Source of the DNA: JBDSLU01 sp039916225
GTDB taxonomy: Bacteria > Acidobacteriota > Vicinamibacteria > Vicinamibacterales > Vicinamibacteraceae
Direction: 5' to 3'
DNA length: 28,912 bases
Assembly (NCBI GenBank): GCA_039916225.1
Contig: JBDSLU010000224.1
Location: 1 to 28,912, forward strand
A model generated the notes under the pieces. It searched no databases. It was not told the DNA's origin and saw only the letters and a list, made by a program, of their open reading frames with translations. Below are positions 1 to 8,362 of the stretch, one piece after another. Numbering within the stretch: the first letter of the stretch is position 1; each line of letters starts with the position of its first letter. Made by a program: the position numbers and the translations under genes.

Positions 1-262
1 GTGTTCCTCCCGCGCGCCGTGAGGCAAGCCGACACGTCGAGGCGCCGAGCGTTGCATGGAGGCGACGCGGCGAGGGGCAACCGCACACGGGAGGCTCATA
101 CACACGACGGCGCACGCAGGTGCGCCGTTGATGGTGAGGATACACAGCGGCCGGGAGTGCGCGGTTGCCGGCGCAGGCCGTCCCGGCGCGCGGGAGGAAT
201 ACCCAGACCGTCCTGGCGGCGTCACTCCCAGAGGACGCGTGATTACTTGCCCGTTCAGTTCT
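1..262. other. Non-coding left edge
   Basis: No convincing gene is seen here. Open frames cross the stretch, but they are low-complexity, Arg/Ala/Gly-rich translations typical of GC-rich non-coding DNA, and the longest continues antisense through the RapA gene. The one structured element is a hairpin at 105-130, listed separately. Confidence 0.5.
105..130. terminator. Strong hairpin downstream of the RapA-like gene
   Basis: Positions 107-115 and 120-128 form a perfect 9-bp GC-rich inverted repeat around a GCAG loop. A G-U and a C-G pair extend it to 105-130. It lies about 130 bp beyond the stop of the minus-strand RapA-like gene. Neither side has a T-tract, so its role as a terminator is inferred from position and stem strength only. 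Confidence 0.4.
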
Positions 263-2659
263 CTAGCCGCGGACCACGACCGCGGCGACGGCGTGCGGCG
301 GCCGCGGCCCGAGGTGCGGGGCCAGTCGCGTGACGATGGCGCGCCAGTCGTGCGCGGCGGCTTCATCGACCGCCATCCGGCGGGCGGCCGGCGTTCGGCC
401 GCGGAAGGCCTCGACCCAGTCCGGCCGCGGCCGGCCATCGACATCGACGGCGACGACGTCGAAGTCGGACCCGTCCCGGTAGACGGCGACGAGCCCGATG
501 CCCGCTCCCCCCGGCACGTGCACCTCGAGCCGGGCGACGCGGCCCTTGGGGTCGTCCTCGAAATACGCGAGGATGCCTTCGACGAGGGAGTGGCCCGAGG
601 CGAAGAAGGCCCGATTCTCGTCCTGGACCGCGTACTCGCGATCGAACGAGCCGACGAACGACGACCCGCCCGGCACGCCCGGCAGGCTGTCGACGAGCGC
701 TTCGTTACCGAAGTCGATGACGTAGGCGTGACGGCCGCGCGCCGGCTCGACGCGGAACCCGAGCCGTGACGCGGCGTTGACGATCACCTGCTCCATCAGC
801 TCGTCGAGACCGGCCGGCACGCGCGCCAGGATCGCCGGGCCGAGCGCCGCGCGATACGGATCGCGGTGCATCTGCTGGTAGGCGGCTTCGTGGATCCGGG
901 TGCGCGCCGCTTGCGTGCCGGCCACCAGCTCTTCGATCCGGGTCTCGGACAGTGCCACATCCGGTTCGAGGGCGAGATCCTCGATCGCCCGCTCGATGTG
1001 AGCCAGCTGCGGCTCCATGCCGGCGACGGGCTCGCGAAACAGGCCGAGCCGCTCGAACAGCCGCACGACATCGGCGCCGATGCCAGCGTCCGGCCGGAAG
1101 TAGAGGACCTCGACGGGGATCTTGCGTCCGATGCGATCCAGGCGGCCGATCCGCTGCTCGACCGTCGAGGGCCGCCACGGCAGGTCGTAGAGCACCAGGC
1201 GATGGCAGAACTCGAAGTTGCGGCCCTCGCCGCCGGCTTCGGTCGAGACCAGCAGGCTGGGCCCCTCGGCGGCCCGGAACCGTGCCACTTCGGTGTCGCG
1301 CCGCACCGCCGACAGCGCTTCGTGGAAGACGCCAGTGGCCACCTGGGCGCGGGCGCTGAGCGCCTCCCGCAGCATCTCCAGCGTCTCGCGATGGGCGACG
1401 AACACCAGCGTCTTCTCGTTGGCGCGCCGCCATTCCACGGCCTGGGCCAGCAGCCAGGCGAGGCGCGGATCGTCACGGTCCGTCGCCTCGGTGTCCTGGC
1501 GCAGCCCGGCCTCGTCCGTCCCGAGCACCGCCTTCAGCGCCGCGCCCGAGGCCAGCGCCCGGCGCAGCCGATCGAGCGCGCGGCGCCGCGCCAGCGGATC
1601 GAGCGTCTGGCCGGCGTCGGGCCGCCAGACGGCGGGCGCGATGGTCGCCGCGGGCACGTCGACGGCAATCGGCACGCGCGGCGGCAACCCGCCGATGTCG
1701 ACGCGGCGGGTCGAGCTGGTGCATGGCGGCAGCGGGACGCCCGAGGCGAGCCGCGTCTCCACGTCGAGCGGCTCGGGGAACTCGTCCGGGCGCAGCAGCT
1801 GCAGCAGGCGGAAGAAGCCGTGCGTGTCGTCTTCGAGCGGCGTCGCGCTGAGCAGCAGCACGTGCCGGCCGAGCGCGGCGATCGGCGCCACCGCGCGGTA
1901 GGTCGGCTCGCCGGGGTGCCCCGGCCGCCGGCGCAGCCGCTGCGCCTCGTCGACGACCAGCAGATCGATGCCCGCGGCCACCGCCAGGCCGGTCAGTTCG
2001 GGCCGCTGGACCAGCGTCTCGAGCGCGATCACGGCGCGGCGATGGACGTCGAACGGGTTGAAGCCGGCGCCGAAGTCGCGCTCGACGTCGGCCAGCCGGG
2101 CCGGCTCGAGGAGCGTGAACACCTGGTGATACTTCCGCCACAGCTCGCCGAGCCACTGCACCGTCAGCGCCTCGGGAGCCACCACCAGGCAGCGCTCGAT
2201 CCGCTGCGTGTGGAGCAGGCGGTTCATGATCAGCGCGGCCTCGATGGTCTTGCCCAGGCCCACTTCGTCGGCGAGCAGCCAGCGCACCGGCAGCCGCGAG
2301 GTGGCGCGCTCGGCGACGTGGAGCTGATGCGGAAACAGGCGGACGCGCCCGCCGAGGAAGGAGCCCAGCCCGCCCGCCTCGCGCGTCCTCAGCAGGTGGA
2401 GGATCTCCAGCCGCGTCAGGAAGTCTTCGGTCTCGTCGACCGGGCCGGCGGCGAGCCGCTCGAGCAGCGAGCCGCCGCGTCGATGCGGCCGATCCACTTC
2501 GGGAACGAGGGCGTCGCTGCTCGCGGCCAGTCTGAGGGTGGTGCCGTGCTGCGGAAACTGGACGACCAGGACACGGCCTTCGATGGCCATGACGCGTCCG
2601 GTGCCGAGGTCGGCGTTGAAGCGGTGGGTGAGATGGTCCCCGACGGACCAGGCAGGCAC
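263..2659 (-). CDS. rapA: RapA-type SNF2-family ATPase/helicase
   Basis: This 798-aa protein is related to RapA, the RNA-polymerase-associated SWI2/SNF2 ATPase that recycles stalled polymerase. Residues 5-55 resemble the RapA N-terminal Tudor-like module. The ATPase core follows: motif I DEVGLGKT (131-138), motif II DEAQ (237-240), motif III SATP (271-274), then the second lobe with STEAGGEGRN (472-481) and EQRIGRLDRIGR (501-512). The C-terminal 200 residues look like a shortened RapA C-domain; E. coli RapA is about 968 aa. The start is GTG with no Shine-Dalgarno, but a TAGAAT box ends 7 nt before it, suggesting a leaderless mRNA. It lies 36 bp downstream of the PQQ dehydrogenase on the same strand, and the TAGAAT box sits within that gap, so it may be transcribed independently. 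A general SNF2 remodeller is the alternative. Confidence 0.82.
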   Translation of the reverse strand: MPAWSVGDHLTHRFNADLGTGRVMAIEGRVLVVQFPQHGTTLRLAASSDALVPEVDRPHRRGGSLLERLAAGPVDETEDFLTRLEILHLLRTREAGGLGSFLGGRVRLFPHQLHVAERATSRLPVRWLLADEVGLGKTIEAALIMNRLLHTQRIERCLVVAPEALTVQWLGELWRKYHQVFTLLEPARLADVERDFGAGFNPFDVHRRAVIALETLVQRPELTGLAVAAGIDLLVVDEAQRLRRRPGHPGEPTYRAVAPIAALGRHVLLLSATPLEDDTHGFFRLLQLLRPDEFPEPLDVETRLASGVPLPPCTSSTRRVDIGGLPPRVPIAVDVPAATIAPAVWRPDAGQTLDPLARRRALDRLRRALASGAALKAVLGTDEAGLRQDTEATDRDDPRLAWLLAQAVEWRRANEKTLVFVAHRETLEMLREALSARAQVATGVFHEALSAVRRDTEVARFRAAEGPSLLVSTEAGGEGRNFEFCHRLVLYDLPWRPSTVEQRIGRLDRIGRKIPVEVLYFRPDAGIGADVVRLFERLGLFREPVAGMEPQLAHIERAIEDLALEPDVALSETRIEELVAGTQAARTRIHEAAYQQMHRDPYRAALGPAILARVPAGLDELMEQVIVNAASRLGFRVEPARGRHAYVIDFGNEALVDSLPGVPGGSSFVGSFDREYAVQDENRAFFASGHSLVEGILAYFEDDPKGRVARLEVHVPGGAGIGLVAVYRDGSDFDVVAVDVDGRPRPDWVEAFRGRTPAARRMAVDEAAAHDWRAIVTRLAPHLGPRPPHAVAAVVVRG

Positions 2660-2666
2660 GTCTACG

Positions 2667-2672
2667 ATTCTA
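2667..2672 (-). promoter_or_regulatory. TAGAAT -10-like box, candidate leaderless promoter
   Basis: On the minus strand TAGAAT is followed by 7 nt and then the GTG start of the RapA-like gene. There is no Shine-Dalgarno between them. I see no good -35 hexamer at 16-18 nt. The promoter role is inferred from the same arrangement at other genes in the window. Confidence 0.4.
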
Positions 2673-2695
2673 TCGTCACGGGCCGCGAGTGCGGG

Positions 2696-4822
2696 TCACG
2701 CATCAGGTAGGGCGAACGCCACGTACATGCCACCGGAGGGCTCGGGACGCCGGGCCTTGCCGCCGCCGGCGGGAACGACGAGGAACTGCCGGCCATCGAC
2801 CTCGTAGGTCGCCGGGGTGCCCGCGGCCGAGAACGGCAAGGTCGCTTCCCACAGCAGCGCACCCGTCGTCTTGTCGAAGGCCCGCACCTTCTTGTCGTAG
2901 CTGGTCGCGCCGATGAAGACCAGGCCACCGGCCGTGACGATCGGTCCGCCATACAGCTCGGTCCCGGTGTTCTTCAGGCCCTGGGCGGCGAGCTCGGGGT
3001 ACTCGCCGAGCGGGATCTGCCAGGCGCGTTCGCCGGTGTTCAGGTCGATGGCGGTCAAGGTGCCCCACGGCGGCGCGATGGCCGGATAGCCGTCGGGATC
3101 GAGGAAGCGCTTGTAGCCGGTGAACCGGAACGGCTGGCCGCCGCTCGTCGCTCCCGCGTGCTCGACGTCGCGGTTCTCGCCGCTGCCGATGAAGGCGACG
3201 ATGGCGTCGACCGCCTCGGTCGACAATCCTGGCAGCCCCGGCATCCGCCCGGCGCCCTGGCGGATGATCCGCGTGAGCTCGGCCGGTGGTTTGCGGCGCC
3301 CGACGTCGACGAGCGACGGGATCTGCGGCGGCGACCCGCTCATGTCGTCGCGATGGCAGGCGGCGCATTCCTTCACGTAGAGCTGCCGCCCGCTCGATCC
3401 GGTGACGGCTGGCGCCAGCATGCCGGTGCAGGCCATCTCCGTCGCGCTCACGTAGAGCAGGCCGGTCGCTGGGTCGAAGGCCGGCCCGCCCCAGCCACCG
3501 CCGCCATCGAAGCCCGGGAGCACCACGGTCTCGACGCCGACGTCGAAGGGCACGAACTGCCCCTCGCTGCGGAAGCGCCGGAACGCCTCGAGCACCGCGG
3601 CGTGCGCCGCCGGCGTTCGCTGGGTGAGCATGTCCTCGGTCAGCCGCTGCCGGGCGAAGGGCGCCGGCTTCACCGGCTGGGGCTGCGTCGGCGACGCCCG
3701 CTCGCCGGCGATGCGGCTGGCTGGATAGGGCCGCTCCTCGATCGGGAAGAGCGGCCGCCCGGTGGCCCGCTCGAAGAGCCACACGATGCCCTGCTTGCTC
3801 GTCTGGGCCACGGCGTCGACCCGGCGCCCGCCGTGCGTCACCGTCACCAGCGCCGGCGGCGCCGGCAGGTCGCGGTCCCAGATGTCGTGGTGGACGGTCT
3901 GGAAATGCCAGATTCGGGTGCCGGTCGCCGCATCGAGCGCGAGCAGGCTGTTGGCGAACAGGTTGTCGCCGAGGCGATCGGCGCCGTAGAAGTCGGCCGC
4001 GGCGGAACCCGTCGGCACGAAGACGATGCCGCGCGCGGTGTCGACCGACATGCCGGCCCAGTTGTTGGCGCCGCCGCTGGTGGTGCGCGCGTCAGCCGGC
4101 CACGTGCCGGCCCCGACCTCACCCGCCGCCGGAATCGTCCGGAACGTCCAGCGCACCGCACCGGTCCGCACGTCGATGGCCCGGATGTCGCCGGGCGACG
4201 CCGGCAGGCCTTCGTTGACCCGGCCGCCGATGATCAGCAGATCGCGGTAGATCACGCCGGGCGTCGTCAGCCGCACCGACTGCAGCTCGGGCGGCCGGCC
4301 GAGGCCTTCGTGCAGATCGATCCGGCCGGCGCGGCCGAAGGTCTCGATCGGCTTGCCGGTGTCGGCGTCGAGGGCGTAGACGTAGTGGTCGACGGCGGCG
4401 AAGATCCGCGCCGAGCGCCCATCGCTCCAATAGGTGACACCGCGGTTCGGCCCGCGGCTGGTCAGCCCGGAATCGAAGCTCCAGCGGACGGCGCCGGTGG
4501 CGGCGTCGAGGGCGATCGTCCGGTGCCGCGGTGTCGTCGTATAGAGCGTGCGGCCGACCACGATCGGGTTGGTCTGCAGGCCGCCTTCCTCACCCGAGTC
4601 GTAGGTCCAGGCCACCCGCAACGTCTTGACGTTGTCGCGGGTGATCTGCGTCAGCGGTGAATGGCGGATGCCGGCCGGCCCGCCGCCGTAGGCCGGCCAA
4701 TCTCGGACAGCCGCCGGCGCGGCAGCGCTCCCGCGTTGGGACGCTCCGACGACGCCGGCTGCCGCGACCGCGGCGACGAGCAGGCTCGCCCAGAGCGTCT
4801 TGCTGGCGACGACGTGGCCCAT
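2696..4822 (-). CDS. Secreted PQQ-dependent dehydrogenase with inserted cytochrome c domain
   Basis: This 708-aa quinoprotein probably oxidises a sugar, polyol or alcohol in the periplasm using pyrroloquinoline quinone and passes electrons to a c-type heme. A signal peptide spans about residues 1-28. Beta-propeller repeats with TGAVRW-type motifs follow. WHFQTVHHDIWD (about 305-316) is characteristic of the glucose/quinate/shikimate dehydrogenase branch. A heme-c site, CAACH, is at 486-490, inserted before the last propeller blades, which resume at the TLTAIDLNTGERAW region. The five N-terminal membrane helices of E. coli Gcd are absent. The frame is open upstream to 4978, but that start would overlap the divergent inositol oxygenase. 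The ATG at 4822 directly precedes the signal peptide and is preferred, although no Shine-Dalgarno is visible. The substrate cannot be told from sequence, and no PQQ synthesis genes are in the window. Confidence 0.88.
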   Translation of the reverse strand: MGHVVASKTLWASLLVAAVAAAGVVGASQRGSAAAPAAVRDWPAYGGGPAGIRHSPLTQITRDNVKTLRVAWTYDSGEEGGLQTNPIVVGRTLYTTTPRHRTIALDAATGAVRWSFDSGLTSRGPNRGVTYWSDGRSARIFAAVDHYVYALDADTGKPIETFGRAGRIDLHEGLGRPPELQSVRLTTPGVIYRDLLIIGGRVNEGLPASPGDIRAIDVRTGAVRWTFRTIPAAGEVGAGTWPADARTTSGGANNWAGMSVDTARGIVFVPTGSAAADFYGADRLGDNLFANSLLALDAATGTRIWHFQTVHHDIWDRDLPAPPALVTVTHGGRRVDAVAQTSKQGIVWLFERATGRPLFPIEERPYPASRIAGERASPTQPQPVKPAPFARQRLTEDMLTQRTPAAHAAVLEAFRRFRSEGQFVPFDVGVETVVLPGFDGGGGWGGPAFDPATGLLYVSATEMACTGMLAPAVTGSSGRQLYVKECAACHRDDMSGSPPQIPSLVDVGRRKPPAELTRIIRQGAGRMPGLPGLSTEAVDAIVAFIGSGENRDVEHAGATSGGQPFRFTGYKRFLDPDGYPAIAPPWGTLTAIDLNTGERAWQIPLGEYPELAAQGLKNTGTELYGGPIVTAGGLVFIGATSYDKKVRAFDKTTGALLWEATLPFSAAGTPATYEVDGRQFLVVPAGGGKARRPEPSGGMYVAFALPDA

Positions 4823-4968
4823 GCCGCAAGCATGACGCAAGTCGACGTGGTCCCGCGCCACCCGGGCAACCGGGGTCCAGCCTTGCAACCTGGATACCCG
4901 AAACCCACATCGCTCGACTCCCGAACTAGAACACGCTCCGGCTAAGATGGATGGCCTGAGGTGCATCC

Positions 4969-5775
4969 ATGCAGGCACGTGAGACGGGCAGTCCCCTTCT
5001 GCCCAAGCCGGTCGACCAGTTCCGCGACTACGAGCACGCCGACAAGCGCGTTGCCGAGTTCTATCTCCAGAACCACACCCACCAGACGGTGGACTTCGTC
5101 CTGGACAAGAAGCGCGACTACCTGGCGCTGAACCGCCGGTCGATGACGGTGTTCGAGGCCCTCGAGTACCTGAACACGCTCGTGGACGACAGCGATCCCG
5201 ACGTCGACTTCACGCAGATCGAGCATGCGCTGCAGACGGCCGAGGCGATCCGCGCCGCCAACGGGCCGCGCTGGTTCATCGTCACCGGCCTGGTCCACGA
5301 CCTCGGCAAGATCCTGTGCCTGTTCGGCGAGCCGCAGTGGGCGGTCGTCGGCGACACGTTCCCGGTCGGTTGCCGCTGGTCACCGAAGATCGTGCACAGC
5401 CAGTTCTTCGTCCACAACCCCGACAAGGACGTGGCCAAGTACCAGACCGAGAACGGCATCTACGAGCCGGGCTGCGGCCTCGACAACATCCACATGTCGT
5501 GGGGCCACGACGAGTACGTCGCCCACGCGGTCAAGGATCGGCTGCCGATCGAAGCGATCTACATGCTGCGGTACCACTCGTTCTATCCGTGGCACAAGGA
5601 GAACGAGTACCTGCACCTCACCAACGAGACCGACCGCGAGATGGTCAAGTGGGTGCGGGCCTTCAACCGCTACGACCTCTACTCGAAGGGCGCCCCGCGG
5701 CCCAAGGTCGCAGAAGTGATGCCCTACTACGAAGACCTCGTGAAGGAGTTCTTCCCCGAACCCCTGAAGTGGTGA
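4969..5775 (+). CDS. myo-Inositol oxygenase (MIOX)
   Basis: This 268-aa enzyme matches inositol oxygenase (EC 1.13.99.1), a mixed-valent di-iron oxygenase that ring-cleaves myo-inositol to D-glucuronate. It is full length for the family. All six expected iron ligands are visible: H86 (in IEHALQTAEA), H110 and D111 (GLVHDLGK), H180 (SWGHDEY), H203 (RYHSFYPWH) and D236 (NRYDLYSK). The family signatures DPDVDF, VVGDTFPVGC and GLDNIHMSWGHDEY are present. No signal peptide is seen, so it should be cytoplasmic. A TGAGGTG Shine-Dalgarno lies 5 nt before the ATG, and a TAAGAT -10-like box is at 4943-4948. It is divergent from the PQQ dehydrogenase and is followed after 5 bp by a secreted protein. MIOX is best known from eukaryotes and occurs in scattered bacteria. 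No inositol transport or uronate catabolism genes are nearby. Confidence 0.95.
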   Translation: MQARETGSPLLPKPVDQFRDYEHADKRVAEFYLQNHTHQTVDFVLDKKRDYLALNRRSMTVFEALEYLNTLVDDSDPDVDFTQIEHALQTAEAIRAANGPRWFIVTGLVHDLGKILCLFGEPQWAVVGDTFPVGCRWSPKIVHSQFFVHNPDKDVAKYQTENGIYEPGCGLDNIHMSWGHDEYVAHAVKDRLPIEAIYMLRYHSFYPWHKENEYLHLTNETDREMVKWVRAFNRYDLYSKGAPRPKVAEVMPYYEDLVKEFFPEPLKW

Positions 5776-5780
5776 CCGCC

Positions 5781-6398
5781 ATGCTCCGCTACGCCTGGAT
5801 GTGGGTGGTCGTCTGCGGTGTCGGCCTGGCCGCCCAGGCGGCGGGGCCGGGCGATGCCCGGCAGGCGGCGGCCGGCTTTCACGAGCTGTTCATCCACGAC
5901 ACCTGCACCGCCGCCAACCCCGAGCAGACCGATACCTGTCTCCATGAGCGCCGGCATGAGAAGGCGTTCACCTTCGGCGGCCGGCCGGGAACCGTCTACG
6001 ACGTCACCCTGCGCGTCCGCGGCCTGTTCGAACCGACGACCATCGCCGGTGGCAACGCGCCCGACGCCGGGCATCCGTACTTCGTGATCGGCGGCGAGGG
6101 CCGGACGGCGGACTATTCCCGGTGGCACGTCGACGTGTCTGAGCCGGCCCGGACCTATACCCTGAACCACTACCCGGCGGTCTCGCACACGATCTACAAG
6201 GAAGACTTCGAGACGACGATCGCGGTCGCCGGCGGCGCCAGCGTGCTGGTGCAGGTCGTCGACGGCAACGACCGGCAGATCGACAACGGCGCGCCGGGCC
6301 GGCCCGATCGCCAGCAGATCCTCACCGGCGTCGTCGACGCCCCGCAGCCGGGACAGATGCTGCGGCTCGACGTCCTGCGCGTCTCCGCCCGGCCGTAG
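5781..6398 (+). CDS. Small secreted beta-rich protein of unknown function
   Basis: I do not recognise this 205-aa protein. Residues 1-21 form a signal peptide with a hydrophobic core and an AQA-type cleavage region. The mature part is rich in alternating hydrophobic residues, for example YDVTLRVRGLFEPTTIAGG (73-91) and TTIAVAGGASVLVQVVDGND (145-164), which suggests a beta-sandwich, perhaps a ligand- or carbohydrate-binding fold. Cys42 and Cys53 could form a disulfide. The same frame is open further upstream inside the inositol oxygenase gene, but the ATG at 5781, 5 bp after that gene's stop, sits right before the signal peptide. The spacing implies co-transcription and probably translational coupling with MIOX, yet one product is cytoplasmic and the other exported. 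It ends 18 bp before the convergent PIG-L gene. Confidence 0.75.
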   Translation: MLRYAWMWVVVCGVGLAAQAAGPGDARQAAAGFHELFIHDTCTAANPEQTDTCLHERRHEKAFTFGGRPGTVYDVTLRVRGLFEPTTIAGGNAPDAGHPYFVIGGEGRTADYSRWHVDVSEPARTYTLNHYPAVSHTIYKEDFETTIAVAGGASVLVQVVDGNDRQIDNGAPGRPDRQQILTGVVDAPQPGQMLRLDVLRVSARP

Positions 6399-6416
6399 CG
6401 GCAGCGGCGCCGCGCG

Positions 6417-7310
6417 TCACTGGGGCGGGAACATCGCCTTCAGTTCATCGGGCGGCGCCTGCCGTCCGTATTGTCCGAGCTGGAACGCCTCGGCATACTG
6501 AATCTTCCGGCCGCGATCCTCGCCGTACAACGCAATCAGCCGGTCGCGATACTGATCGGCGACGGCCATTCCACGCTTCTTGACGATGTCGAGCAGGAAC
6601 GCCTTGCGCTCGCTGTCGCCCTGCGGAACGTTGGGCACGGTCCGGCCCTGCCAGGAATCCTTGTCGCCGAACTGCGACGGCATCGCGCCGATGCACTGCC
6701 ACTTCTTCTCGGCCGCGGCGTCGATCCCGACCACCATGCTGGGCGTGAACGGCTTCGGGTCCTGGAAGTTGTCCGAGTAGTACATGAAGACCGGGTTGCG
6801 CGGGGTCGGCTTGGTGTCGGGGACGAAGAAGGGCGCCACGACGACGACGGCCGAGTCGTCCATCAGGACGCCGGTATAGCGGTGATCCGGGTGGTAGTCA
6901 TAGGGCCGGTGGCCCAGCACGATGTCGGCCTGCCAGTCGCGGATCAAACGGGACATCGTCCGCCGGTTCTCGAGCGTCGGCAGCAGCTCGCCGTCGTGGA
7001 TGTCGAGCACCTCGGTCTCGATGCCGAGGATCTTCGCGCACTCCTGCACTTCGGCGTAGCGGCGCTTCGCCAACGGGCCACCGGCGCTCTCGAAGTGCCC
7101 GACGTCGCCGTTGGTCATCGCGACGAACTTGACCTTGTGACCGGCGGCGGCCCACAGCGCGGCGACGCCGCTCGCCTTCAGCTCGGCGTCGTCCGGATGG
7201 GCGCCGAAGGCGATGACGCGCAGCGGACGCGGCGGCCCCTGAGGGCTCTGCACCGATGGATGGGCCACGACGACGGCCAGCAACATGGCGACGGCGCTGA
7301 TCACTCGCAT
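6417..7310 (-). CDS. Exported PIG-L family (LmbE-like) deacetylase
   Basis: This 297-aa protein belongs to the PIG-L/LmbE family of zinc-dependent N-acetylglucosamine-type deacetylases. Residues 1-22 look like a signal peptide. The metal-binding AHPDDAE motif is at 37-43, and a second histidine motif, HPDH, is at 140-143. An SD-like GGGAGA lies 6 nt before the ATG at 7310. The frame stays open upstream into murQ, but that extension is antisense-like low-complexity sequence and is rejected. The gene follows murQ by 29 bp, so they are probably one transcript. Family members deacetylate amino sugars on small thiols, lipids or glycans. An amino-sugar substrate from cell-wall turnover is a guess based on the murQ linkage. 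Confidence 0.87.
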   Translation of the reverse strand: MRVISAVAMLLAVVVAHPSVQSPQGPPRPLRVIAFGAHPDDAELKASGVAALWAAAGHKVKFVAMTNGDVGHFESAGGPLAKRRYAEVQECAKILGIETEVLDIHDGELLPTLENRRTMSRLIRDWQADIVLGHRPYDYHPDHRYTGVLMDDSAVVVVAPFFVPDTKPTPRNPVFMYYSDNFQDPKPFTPSMVVGIDAAAEKKWQCIGAMPSQFGDKDSWQGRTVPNVPQGDSERKAFLLDIVKKRGMAVADQYRDRLIALYGEDRGRKIQYAEAFQLGQYGRQAPPDELKAMFPPQ

Positions 7311-7339
7311 CTGAGATCTCCCGACTGCCGCAACGCTGC

Positions 7340-8248
7340 TCAACGCAGCGACGCGATGGCTTTGGCGATGATGCCGTTCGCCGCCGCCAGCGCCGCCTTG
7401 GCGTCGTCCGGCGTGCGACCGGTCTTCAGCATGACGATCGCCGTCGGCAGATCGCCGCCGGTCCGCTCCAGCGCCGCCGCGGCGGCCGCGTCGTCGGCGC
7501 CGGTCTCGGCCCCGACGATGCGGATCGAGCGCGCCTGCAGCTTGCTGTTGCGCGCCCGCATGTTGGTCATGCGGTTGCCGGTGACGTAGCCGAGACGAAT
7601 CATCGTCATCGTCGACAGCATGTTGAGAACCAGCTTCTGTGCGGTCCCGGCCTTCATGCGGGTGGATCCGGCGAGCACCTCCGGACCGACGACCGGCACG
7701 ATGGCGACGTCCACCACCCGCGTGATGTCGGAATCCGGCACGCAGGTGACGGCGACGGTGAAGGCGCCGAGGGCGCGCGCCCGCGCGACCGCGCCGATGG
7801 TGTACGGCGTGCGGCCCGACGCGGCAATGCCGACGACGGCGTCGAGCGGGCTGAGGCCGCGCCGCTCGAGGTCGCGGACGCCGGCGTCGCGATCGTCCTC
7901 CGAGGCCTCGACCGCCTGGTAGCAGGCGTCGTAGCCGCCGGCGATGAGCCCTTGCACCAGGTCCGGCGACACACCGAAGGTCGGCGGACACTCGGAGGCG
8001 TCGAGCACACCGAGGCGTCCCGACGTGCCGGTACCGACGTGAATGAGGCGACCGCCCCGATCGAGTTTGGCCACGATGCCGTCGATGGCGCGCACGACGT
8101 CCGGCAATGTCAGCCTGACCGCCTCCGCAACGCGCGCGTCCTCGTCGTTGATGAGGGCGACCGCGTCGGCTATCGACATCGACGCGATCTCGCGGGATCG
8201 CGGGTTCTCCTGCTCGGTGACCGGAAGGGTGGGCGGATCAGCGGCCAT
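7340..8248 (-). CDS. murQ: N-acetylmuramic acid 6-phosphate etherase
   Basis: This 302-aa protein is MurQ, which cleaves the D-lactyl ether of MurNAc-6-phosphate to give GlcNAc-6-phosphate in peptidoglycan recycling or scavenging. The SIS-domain signature GTGTSGRLGVLDASECPPTF spans 72-91 and contains E86, the counterpart of the E. coli catalytic Glu83. The second catalytic glutamate is E117 in SEDD. GIAASGRTPY (140-149) and the AGSTRMKAGTAQK motif follow. Length is normal and there is no signal peptide. A good promoter, TTGACC-17 nt-TACGCT, ends only 8 nt before the ATG, with no Shine-Dalgarno, so the mRNA is probably leaderless. No MurNAc PTS transporter, AnmK or MurK kinase is in the window, so the source of the phosphorylated substrate is not visible. 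The exported PIG-L protein lies downstream. Confidence 0.95.
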   Translation of the reverse strand: MAADPPTLPVTEQENPRSREIASMSIADAVALINDEDARVAEAVRLTLPDVVRAIDGIVAKLDRGGRLIHVGTGTSGRLGVLDASECPPTFGVSPDLVQGLIAGGYDACYQAVEASEDDRDAGVRDLERRGLSPLDAVVGIAASGRTPYTIGAVARARALGAFTVAVTCVPDSDITRVVDVAIVPVVGPEVLAGSTRMKAGTAQKLVLNMLSTMTMIRLGYVTGNRMTNMRARNSKLQARSIRIVGAETGADDAAAAAALERTGGDLPTAIVMLKTGRTPDDAKAALAAANGIIAKAIASLR

Positions 8249-8256
8249 GCGGCCGG

Positions 8257-8285
8257 AGCGTAACGCGCCTGGGGAGGGCGGTCAA
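8257..8285 (-). promoter_or_regulatory. sigma70-type promoter of murQ, leaderless
   Basis: On the minus strand TTGACC (8280-8285), an exact 17-nt spacer and TACGCT (8257-8262) are followed by 8 nt and the murQ ATG. A transcript starting about 7 nt after the -10 box would begin at or next to the start codon. The 8-nt gap contains no purine-rich ribosome-binding site. Confidence 0.7.
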
Positions 8286-8321
8286 CGCACGAGCGCCGCG
8301 CCGACGCTCGACGGAACGAGA

Positions 8322-8352
8322 CCGAGGAGCCCCCTGGCTGGAGGCCCCTCGG
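8322..8352 (-). terminator. Hairpin 10 bp after the M6 protease stop
   Basis: Arms 8322-8331 and 8343-8352 pair over 10 positions with one mismatch (CCGAGG/CCTCGG plus GCC/GGC) around an 11-nt loop. It lies just beyond the stop codon of the minus-strand protease. The T-tract is poor, so intrinsic termination is likely but not certain. Confidence 0.5.
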
Positions 8353-8362
8353 CTCGACGCGC

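Noticed and set aside
237..2659. DEAQ instead of DEAH in motif II of the RapA-like protein as a possible defect
   Set aside because: DEAQ, DEAH and DEAD variants all occur in active SNF2-family ATPases, so this is not evidence of inactivation.
866..2710. A 614-codon open frame on the plus strand opposite the RapA-like gene
   Set aside because: It is a compositional shadow of the helicase gene, whose SNF2 motifs I to VI are well formed. The translation is low-complexity and has no plausible start signal.
3158..4660. A 500-codon open frame on the plus strand opposite the PQQ dehydrogenase
   Set aside because: It lies fully inside the quinoprotein gene and shows only Arg/Gly/Val/Asp-rich sequence typical of antisense frames.
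4823..4978. 52-residue N-terminal extension of the PQQ dehydrogenase
   Set aside because: It would overlap the divergent inositol oxygenase start and place the signal peptide internally.
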